The translations under genes were made by a program, and so were the position numbers. DNA of 18,892 bases from Holosporales bacterium. Lineage in GTDB: Bacteria > Pseudomonadota > Alphaproteobacteria > RUG11792. How positions within the stretch are numbered: position 1 is the first letter of the stretch; every line of letters begins with the position of its first letter. This document shows, in pieces, positions 13,283 to 18,892 of this stretch. The DNA lies in NCBI GenBank assembly GCA_031262205.1, contig JAISID010000077.1:1-18892 (forward strand), given 5' to 3'. Below the pieces are notes generated by a model, which was not told where the DNA came from, searched no databases, and saw nothing but the letters and a program-made list of their open reading frames with translations.

Positions 13283-14041
13283 TTATTCCTTTATCATTAT
13301 TCCCGAAAATTGTCTGCCTGTCGTTCCCGCTTGTCTTCTATAACTGAAATAGTTATCGTTAGACATTGTGTCAAAATTAATTTGAGAAACTGATTTTACG
13401 CCGTTTTTCATCAATTTATCGAGTATTAAAAACGGCATGTCGAATAAAGTTTTTCCCTCGTAGTTTAATAAATATTTCCTGTCCACCAGTTTTATAACGT
13501 CGGTTTGCACTTCGAAATACCTTTTATGAATGCAAGGGCCGACTGCCGCCTCTATTTGTTTGCAGCCTAGTTCTTTCATTTTTTGCAATGTGTTTTCTAT
13601 AATCTTTCCAATCGCTCCTCTCCAACCGGCGTGAACGGCCGCTATGAATTTTGCTTCCTTGTCGCATAAAAGAATCGGAGCGCAGTCGGCTGTGGCGAGG
13701 CCGATTAACAAACCTTTTTGATTTGTTATTATTGCGTCGCCTTCGTTTAATAAAGCCTGTTTTACGTCTTTAAATTTATATTGTTCTATATTGTCTTCGT
13801 TAACGACGCGCGCGACGTCTCCGTGTTTTTGATTTAAGATTACTAAGTTTGAAAGTTCGACGCCGAAATATTCCGCGATCTTTTTTCGGTTTTTTAAAAC
13901 TACCTTATCGTCGTCGCCGCTGTTTAACCCTACGTTAAGCGATTTAAACAGTTCGCCGACGCTTTCTCCGCCGGTTCTATCGAAGAATCCGTGATTGATA
14001 AAGTCGATTGTCTTCAATAAGTCGGATTGGATAATGTTCAT
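13283..14041 (-). CDS. pgeF: peptidoglycan editing factor / multicopper-oxidase-like domain protein (PgeF/YfiH)
   Basis: The 252-residue protein has the DUF152 (YfiH) landmarks: NHGFFDRTGG at 16-25, NQKHGD with His73, ATADCAPIL with Cys120, VHAGWRG with His137, and VGPCIH followed by YFEV. The two His and one Cys form the metal site of the family. E. coli PgeF removes wrongly added serine from cell-wall precursors, while related proteins act as purine nucleoside phosphorylases or deaminases, so the exact activity is open. It starts 1 base after the accC stop (TAA-A-ATG), which implies coupled translation. Length is normal for the family. Confidence 0.93.
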   Translation of the reverse strand: MNIIQSDLLKTIDFINHGFFDRTGGESVGELFKSLNVGLNSGDDDKVVLKNRKKIAEYFGVELSNLVILNQKHGDVARVVNEDNIEQYKFKDVKQALLNEGDAIITNQKGLLIGLATADCAPILLCDKEAKFIAAVHAGWRGAIGKIIENTLQKMKELGCKQIEAAVGPCIHKRYFEVQTDVIKLVDRKYLLNYEGKTLFDMPFLILDKLMKNGVKSVSQINFDTMSNDNYFSYRRQAGTTGRQFSGIMIKE

Positions 14042-14042
14042 T

Positions 14043-15383
14043 TTACAAACTCCTTAAATTATTTTCCAACCAGTGAACGTTAAAGTCTCCTTTTATAATA
14101 TCATTATTTCTAATCAATTTTTTATGTAAATCCGTAGTTGTAAATATTCCCTCGATTACCAGCTCGTCTAAGGCGCATTTGGCTTTCTCGAGGCACTGCT
14201 TTCTATCCTCTCCATGGATTATTATCTTGGCTATTAAGCTATCGTAATACGGAGGGACTACGTATTCTCTATACATATGCGAATCGATTCTGACGCCTTT
14301 GCCTCCAGGAAAATGCAGTTCTTTTATTTTTCCAGGGGAGGGAAGGAAAGTTTCCGGATTCTCCGCGTTAATGCGAAATTCTATAGCATGGCCTTGCAGA
14401 CGTACGTCGGATTGCTTGAACGACAATTTTTCTCCCGCGGCTATTTTTATTTGTTCTTTTACTATGTCTATGCCGGTTACCTCTTCGCTTACGCAGTGTT
14501 CCACTTGAAGCCTGGTGTTCATTTCCATGAAAAAAAACTCTCCGTTGTCGTATAAAAATTCCAAAGTTCCAACTCCGACGTATCCGAGTTTTTTGATAGC
14601 TTTCCTTACGATTTCTCCTATTTCTTTTCGTTTCTCGTCCGATAAAATGCTCGATGGAGATTCTTCAAGTAGTTTCTGGTGGTTTCTTTGAATCGAGCAA
14701 TCTCTTTCTCCAAGGTGAGCGACGTTGCCGTAAGAATCCGCGATTATTTGGATTTCAATGTGCCTTGGATTGGCTAGGTATCTTTCCATATATATTGTGT
14801 TGTCTCCGAAGTTTAACTTCGCCTCCGATTTAGCCGTTTTGAATACGTTGTCGATTTCTTCTGGGGAATCGGCTACTCTCATGCCTTTCCCGCCGCCTCC
14901 AGACGCCGCTTTGAACAAGACGGGGTAGCCTATTGTTTCGGCTATTTCTTTTGCTTCTTCAACGTCGTTTACCGCTCCGTTTGAACCTCTAACGACTGGG
15001 ATTCCCAAATCCATCATAGTTTTTTTCGCGGCTATTTTATCTCCCATCTGAGCGAGGTGTTCTGGGGACGGCCCTATAAACTTTATTCCATTAGCCGCGA
15101 CGAACGTCGCGAATTTTTCATTTTCGGAAAGAAAGCCTACTCCCGGATGGAGAGCGTCAGCTCCCGTTAATTCTGCGGCGCTTAGAATCGAAGAAATATT
15201 TAAATAACTTTCCACAGGACTGTTCGGGCCTATGCAAACGCTTTCATCCGCGAATTTGACATGCATCAACGCTTCGTCTACCACAGAGTGTACGGCGACC
15301 GTTTTAATCCCCATTTCCTTGCATGCTCGGAGTATTCTTATCGCGATGTCTCCTCTGTTCGCTATTAATATTTTCTTAAACAT
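14043..15383 (-). CDS. accC: acetyl-CoA carboxylase, biotin carboxylase subunit
   Basis: This ATP-grasp enzyme carboxylates biotin on AccB, the first half of the acetyl-CoA carboxylase reaction of fatty-acid synthesis, in the cytoplasm. The 446-residue product shows the N-terminal KILIANRGDIA (Asp where Glu is common), the glycine-rich ATP lid KAASGGGGKGMR (158-169), RNHQKLLEESPS with Lys237, and MEMNTRLQVEH with Glu287, Asn289 and Arg291 at the active site. Length equals the usual 445-450. It begins 5 bases after the accB stop with an AGAG ribosome site, and is followed at once by pgeF. Confidence 0.97.
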   Translation of the reverse strand: MFKKILIANRGDIAIRILRACKEMGIKTVAVHSVVDEALMHVKFADESVCIGPNSPVESYLNISSILSAAELTGADALHPGVGFLSENEKFATFVAANGIKFIGPSPEHLAQMGDKIAAKKTMMDLGIPVVRGSNGAVNDVEEAKEIAETIGYPVLFKAASGGGGKGMRVADSPEEIDNVFKTAKSEAKLNFGDNTIYMERYLANPRHIEIQIIADSYGNVAHLGERDCSIQRNHQKLLEESPSSILSDEKRKEIGEIVRKAIKKLGYVGVGTLEFLYDNGEFFFMEMNTRLQVEHCVSEEVTGIDIVKEQIKIAAGEKLSFKQSDVRLQGHAIEFRINAENPETFLPSPGKIKELHFPGGKGVRIDSHMYREYVVPPYYDSLIAKIIIHGEDRKQCLEKAKCALDELVIEGIFTTTDLHKKLIRNNDIIKGDFNVHWLENNLRSL

Positions 15384-15388
15384 TTGCG

Positions 15389-15904
15389 TTACTCTATAAC
15401 CGCTAACAACTGGCCGAACTCGACGGGCGTCGCATTGGAAACCGCTATGTGGATTATCTTGCCGTCTTTCGGGGCTTTTATCAAGTTCATAACTTTCATA
15501 GCTTCGATGATTAAAATAGGCTGTCCCTCTTTAACCTCGTCTCCTGCGGCGACGAAATTTTTGGCTCCTGGTTCCGGCGAAAGATAACAAGTGCCGACCA
15601 TCGGCGATTTGAACGCTCCTGGATGTTGCGAATAATCTGTTGTTTTAAGGGGAGTTTCAGATTGAGAAGCCGGCTTCGGGGTTTGAACGTCGGTTGTTTG
15701 TTGGGCTGAGACTATTTCAACCGGCTGCGAAACGATTTTGCCGCTAACCGACGATATCCTAATTCTCGTTTCGCCTTTCTTGTATTCGATCTCGCTTAGT
15801 TCGTGTTTCTTTAAAACTTCGGCCAACTTTTCAAAAACCGATTCGTCTATCCTTAGAGTTCTTTTTTTAAATATGCCGCTAAAAAATTTTTTCAAAACTA
15901 CCAA
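15389..15904 (-). CDS. accB: acetyl-CoA carboxylase, biotin carboxyl carrier protein
   Basis: The 171-residue protein has an N-terminal helical part (about 18-55), a flexible Pro/Thr/Gln/Ser linker (about 57-95) and a C-terminal biotinyl domain beginning near FKSPMVGT. Biotin is attached to Lys137 in EAMKVMN. It carries carboxybiotin between AccC and the carboxyltransferase. No ATG exists near the 5' end: TTG at 15904, with GAG about 9 bases upstream, is the likely start, and a TTG at 15895 is the alternative. A non-ATG start in an essential gene suggests tuned translation. It heads the operon accB-accC-pgeF-ybaB. A -10-like TATAAT lies 24 bases upstream. Confidence 0.95.
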   Translation of the reverse strand: MVVLKKFFSGIFKKRTLRIDESVFEKLAEVLKKHELSEIEYKKGETRIRISSVSGKIVSQPVEIVSAQQTTDVQTPKPASQSETPLKTTDYSQHPGAFKSPMVGTCYLSPEPGAKNFVAAGDEVKEGQPILIIEAMKVMNLIKAPKDGKIIHIAVSNATPVEFGQLLAVIE

Positions 15905-15927
15905 TTTTTAAAACTCAATTCTATATA

Positions 15928-15933
15928 ATTATA
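15928..15933 (-). promoter_or_regulatory. -10 element of the accB operon promoter
   Basis: A perfect TATAAT on the minus strand lies 24 bases before the TTG start of accB. No good -35 box sits at 16-18 bases, so the promoter may need an activator or may be weak. Confidence 0.35.
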
Positions 15934-16147
15934 TTCTAATTCGGTTTTTAACGTTATAGAAAATATCTTCGTCGAATATTATGAAAAAATTTACCGTAAA
16001 GTTCTTGAAGGTTTTTCAGGGACGAAGAAGGGGTATGTGAAATTTTGTAACGTAAAGCTGTAAATTAATGGGGCAATATATCTATATTTATTGATTATTT
16101 GTAGCGTAATTGTCGTAAATAATGTTTTGTATTTAGTAAAAATGCGA

Positions 16148-16153
16148 TATAAT
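16148..16153 (+). promoter_or_regulatory. -10 element for the secreted-protein genes
   Basis: A perfect TATAAT lies 32 bases before the ATG at 16186. TTGTAT (-35-like) lies 15 bases upstream, a short spacer. It is the likely promoter of the gene pair 16186-18442. Confidence 0.4.
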
Positions 16154-16185
16154 ATACATTGAGGTATTTTTAGAATTTTGGAAAA

Positions 16186-16782
16186 ATGAAGAAATTTCTG
16201 GTCTTAGCAGCTCTTTTCCTGAGCTTGAATTTGAATAACAACGCTTGCGCAACTAAAGAAGCATTAATTGGCGTTTTTAAAAACGAAACGTCGTGTAGAC
16301 AAGCTAAAGAAGTATTGTGCAATATAAGTCAAGCATTGTGCAATAAGTCGTGTAGTGATTTTGTAGAAGCATTGCAAGTTCCCCGCGATATTCCTATATG
16401 TACTACGATCGCAACTACTATTCTTGGAGCTTGGAATGTTGTTAAAGCAATTAGTTTAGCAGTTTATAATTTCCGCTGGGGGATACCTCAATTAAGTCCT
16501 GCTCAAAAAGTTGTAAGTGGATGGTTCCCTTTTATTTTTGATAGTGTGGGTTTAATAAGTAGCAGTTTGGCTCATTATGCTGAGGTAGACGCTTTTGTTC
16601 TTGGATGTATTGATAGTACTGTTATTATTAGTTCTGCAGTGGTGCCGCTTATAGGAAACTGGATAACAGGACTTTGGCTTAATAGTCAGTCTGCAGCAGA
16701 TGTATTGCCCCAAGGAGTTACTGCTCCTGAAGGATGGAGAAACAGGAAGTGGGCTAAGATGATATTGCTGGGTTTTTGTTAA
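16186..16782 (+). CDS. exported Cys-rich membrane-associated protein of unknown family
   Basis: The 198-residue product starts MKKFLVLAALFLSLNLN, a Sec signal peptide with likely cleavage after ACA at residue 22. A Cys-rich segment follows with a short internal repeat, VLCNISQ then ALCNKSC (Cys37, 45, 52, 56), and then long hydrophobic stretches at about 72-94, 112-130 and 136-165 that could span a membrane. The C-terminus is polar, then ends in LLGFC. No family is recognised. GGA lies 5 bases before the ATG. The gene is followed after 34 bases by another secreted-protein gene on the same strand, so they are probably cotranscribed. Export to the envelope or into a host is plausible but inferred. 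Confidence 0.6.
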   Translation: MKKFLVLAALFLSLNLNNNACATKEALIGVFKNETSCRQAKEVLCNISQALCNKSCSDFVEALQVPRDIPICTTIATTILGAWNVVKAISLAVYNFRWGIPQLSPAQKVVSGWFPFIFDSVGLISSSLAHYAEVDAFVLGCIDSTVIISSAVVPLIGNWITGLWLNSQSAADVLPQGVTAPEGWRNRKWAKMILLGFC

Positions 16783-16816
16783 GGCATTGTCAATTTTTAT
16801 TAAGAAGGAGTTTGAT

Positions 16817-18442
16817 ATGTTGAAGATAATAGTAAGAAGAAGGAAATTATTTTTTTTCTCCTTTTTGTTGATTGTTGCGTCTTTATATCATACGGCGTCT
16901 GCTGTTACTAGAGGATTAGTTTTATATCATCCGCAAGCGGTGCCGAGTATCCAGGTTCCAGCAGGCTTTTCTGGCGGAAAGTATATTGCATATGGATATC
17001 TTCCTTCTAATGTTCAATTGGAAATACGGAACGTAATTAAAGAGCGTAGCGTAGAGGTTGCTGGAGTTATAGATAAAGCTCCTATAGAGACTCCAGAAAA
17101 CGAATTTAGGGGGTTTTGTTGTATGGTTGCTCATAATTTACTATGGCGATTAAAAGCAAGCAGCTGCAGTGAGGTTTCAAGAACTTTGTATGATAGAGCA
17201 ATGTTCGCTCCTATTAATCGGTTAGATTTCTTATTTATGATTCATATGACCCCAGATGATATTGAGGGACTAAAGAATGAAAAAGAATATTTAAAGAGCT
17301 TAGTAGGAAGCTACAGGGCTAAGACGGCTGGTGAGTTGGAAGACAGAAGCGTTGCCGCCGTCGAATTTCAAATTTCTTTGAGTAAGCTTTTGCCTGAATT
17401 GTGTAGCGAAAGAGATATAAATTTCGCGAGAATTTCAGGTGGATGTTGGAAAGAAGTCGAGGGAGCGTTAAACAGAAACGCTGAAAAGATTGCAAGCAGC
17501 GGATCGATTGATGAGAAGCAAAGGCGGTTGCTTCCGATGGCGATTCCTATAAGACTGTCAAGCCAGGTTTGTATGGAATTAATTCGCGGATTATTCCCCG
17601 GAGGGATGTTCCACGTCTTTACGGAAGCAGAAACTCTGTTGATGTTGCATTTATTCCCAGAAGAAGGAATATGTCCTTGGAATAAACTTTCGGATGAAGA
17701 TAAAGATTTCTTTACAGAGTGTCTAATCGGAGCCATGAGGTCTCGAGCGATAAGAGATTATCTCTTTGACACGACAAGTCAAGTCAATATGAGCAGGTAT
17801 CTGAGGATACAAACGGCGGACGACGCGGAGGAAGAACATAGAGAGCCGGCGTCTGAAGCAAGCGACAGCCGATTCTCAGAAGAAGACGCAGAGGATAGCT
17901 TGTCCGCTGAATCTGGTTCCTCTACTAAAAGCGAGGAAGAAGAGTATAACGAGTTGGCCTCGAAAGCGGCGCGGGAGATATATACCTCTAAGGGAATAGC
18001 TATCGATCCAGAAATGAGCGATAGCGCTCCGCCAAATTGGTCTAAAATTCCAGAGGCTATAATCGACGAGTTAAAAGAGGCTTTCTCGAGAAATAAAGAA
18101 ACGGCTTTACGCAGTTTAAGCGTTGAAGACGCTAGAACAAGAGAGCTTCAGGCGGAACATATTGCAGGCGGGATGTTCGTGGAATTGCCGACGGATTACG
18201 TCGTAACTTTAGAGCGTCTTATGTTCCCAGAGGGGATGTTCCATTTGTTCAAAGGAGCGGAGTATATGTTGGTAAACATTTTAATGCCTAATATCGCCGT
18301 GAAACAGTTGCGACCTGAAGACAGATTGTTTTTGATGGAATGTTTGGCTGGCGCGCAAAGGTCGAAATATATAAACGAAGGGATTGCAAAGCCTTTGGCT
18401 CTTTTCGATATAAAAGATTTTCCAGCGTACGCCGCAAGTTAA
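16817..18442 (+). CDS. secreted protein with a novel repeated domain
   Basis: The 541-residue product carries a signal peptide: basic MLKIIVRRRK, hydrophobic core, likely cleavage after TASA at residue 29. The ATG at 16817 is chosen because AAGGAG stands 6 bases before it; a TTG ten codons upstream would bury the signal. The mature part contains a repeat of about 105 residues: copy 2 at about 211-316 and copy 3 at about 415-521 share an ALNRN/AFSRN helix, then LFPGGMFHVF or MFPEGMFHLF, an alternating hydrophobic stretch, and FFTECLIGAMRS or FLMECLAGAQRS. A diverged copy 1 at about 100-169 has AMFAPINRLDFLFMIHM. Copies 2 and 3 are separated by an acidic Glu/Ser linker (about 333-378). No known family is recognised. 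It probably acts outside the cytoplasm, perhaps at the host interface. Confidence 0.75.
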   Translation: MLKIIVRRRKLFFFSFLLIVASLYHTASAVTRGLVLYHPQAVPSIQVPAGFSGGKYIAYGYLPSNVQLEIRNVIKERSVEVAGVIDKAPIETPENEFRGFCCMVAHNLLWRLKASSCSEVSRTLYDRAMFAPINRLDFLFMIHMTPDDIEGLKNEKEYLKSLVGSYRAKTAGELEDRSVAAVEFQISLSKLLPELCSERDINFARISGGCWKEVEGALNRNAEKIASSGSIDEKQRRLLPMAIPIRLSSQVCMELIRGLFPGGMFHVFTEAETLLMLHLFPEEGICPWNKLSDEDKDFFTECLIGAMRSRAIRDYLFDTTSQVNMSRYLRIQTADDAEEEHREPASEASDSRFSEEDAEDSLSAESGSSTKSEEEEYNELASKAAREIYTSKGIAIDPEMSDSAPPNWSKIPEAIIDELKEAFSRNKETALRSLSVEDARTRELQAEHIAGGMFVELPTDYVVTLERLMFPEGMFHLFKGAEYMLVNILMPNIAVKQLRPEDRLFLMECLAGAQRSKYINEGIAKPLALFDIKDFPAYAAS

Positions 18443-18684
18443 CGACAAACCGAATTAGCGGTTAATCCTAAACGCGTTCGCGAGACATTGAGAAGTAAAG
18501 CGCGTTACCTTTCTTTATTAACAAAAGTCAAAAAAAAGATGGAAAAAATGGAGGGGGAGCGTATATAATAAAAATTGAATGGTTATAAAAGGAAGTTATC
18601 TCTTTAGAACTATTTGAACAAGAAGTAAACTTAGATACTGGTTGAGAGATAAAATTCTAAAGAGAAATGCAAAAGGGAGAGAAG

Positions 18685-18892
18685 ATGAACAAGAAAAAAA
18701 TAGGGAAACTAGTGATAGCAGGGGCGATAGCTCTGGTAATGATGAGCGGAGTAAGTTGGTCTGCCGAGGATAGAGCGGGAAGAGAAGAGAGGCCGTTATT
18801 CTTGCCAGACGAAAGAGGAAGGACATTTGGGATAGCAGGCGAAGAAACGGGAGAATGGGTTTTTGGAGAAAGAAGAGACGACGCGGAGGAAG
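18685..18892 (+). CDS. N-terminus of a third exported protein (partial, runs off window)
   Basis: The ATG at 18685 follows AAAGGGAGAGAAG, a strong ribosome site, and the frame is open to the end of the window (69 codons). It starts with a Sec signal peptide, MNKKKIGKLVIAGAIALVMM, with likely cleavage after SWSA near residue 27. The visible mature part is rich in Glu, Arg, Asp and Gly, without Cys. A TATAAT at 18564-18569 could be its -10 element. The 242 bases before it hold only weak inverted repeats (AACGCG with CGCGTT). It is the third exported-protein gene in a row. Family unknown. Confidence 0.7.
   Translation, partial: MNKKKIGKLVIAGAIALVMMSGVSWSAEDRAGREERPLFLPDERGRTFGIAGEETGEWVFGERRDDAEE

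Noticed and set aside
15980..16039. Short basic frame starting MKKFTVKFLKVFQG upstream of the secreted genes
   Set aside because: Too short, ends after 19 codons, no good ribosome site, and lies in AT-rich intergenic sequence.
18470..18525. AACGCG/CGCGTT inverted repeat after the repeat-protein gene as a terminator
   Set aside because: A 6-bp stem with a large loop and an interrupted T-run; not convincing.

Overview
The window reads as a piece of a host-associated alphaproteobacterial chromosome (Rickettsiales/Holosporales-like; this is inference). The best clue is FtsZ, which has the alphaproteobacterial core and ends in an ELDIP-type C-terminal tail. Other clues are an organophosphate-antiporter-type transporter, several secreted proteins of no recognisable family, scattered housekeeping genes in short or broken operons, and decayed sequence between genes. 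No tRNA, rRNA, CRISPR array or intact insertion sequence was seen.

Layout. 1-772: mostly degenerate sequence, with the tail of an upstream gene, an uncertain 84-codon frame, one copy of a dispersed element and a long hairpin. 744-3332: biotin and SOS genes, namely an esterase-like alpha/beta hydrolase (-) divergent from bioB (+), then dinD (-) convergent with bioB. 3532-5305: promoter, ftsZ, and a NuoA-like membrane protein overlapping the ftsZ stop. 5449-8745 (-): purB, a DUF6602-like putative nuclease translationally coupled to it, and a uridine kinase carrying a lipoprotein signal peptide. 9008-9565 (+): a small HEAT-repeat protein. 9755-11601 (-): a strong promoter, a 66-codon upstream frame, an MFS organophosphate-type transporter, then a 91-codon stop-free frame that contains the second copy of the dispersed element. 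11602-12328: long, mostly non-coding stretch with a decayed gene. 12329-12715 (-): small secreted protein. 12968-15904 (-): tight operon accB-accC-pgeF-ybaB. 16186-18892 (+): three consecutive genes for exported proteins of unknown family, the last running off the window.

How it fits together. BioB and perhaps the esterase-like hydrolase make biotin, which is attached to AccB; AccC carboxylates it for fatty-acid synthesis, so supply and use of biotin lie in one window. PurB and the kinase concern nucleotides, and the transporter would bring in a phosphorylated metabolite or a similar anion, fitting dependence on a host cytoplasm.

Most worth a second look: (1) the uridine kinase with an N-terminal lipobox and no usable downstream start, implying an enzyme on the outside of the inner membrane; (2) the secreted-protein cluster at the right end, whose central 541-residue protein contains two clear copies and a probable third of an undescribed repeat; (3) a dispersed, formerly coding element at 400-550 and 9830-9985 with an adjacent 83-base hairpin; (4) a NuoA-like protein lacking the family's key acidic residues, coupled to ftsZ; (5) the transporter with lysines where I recall the two substrate arginines of its family.
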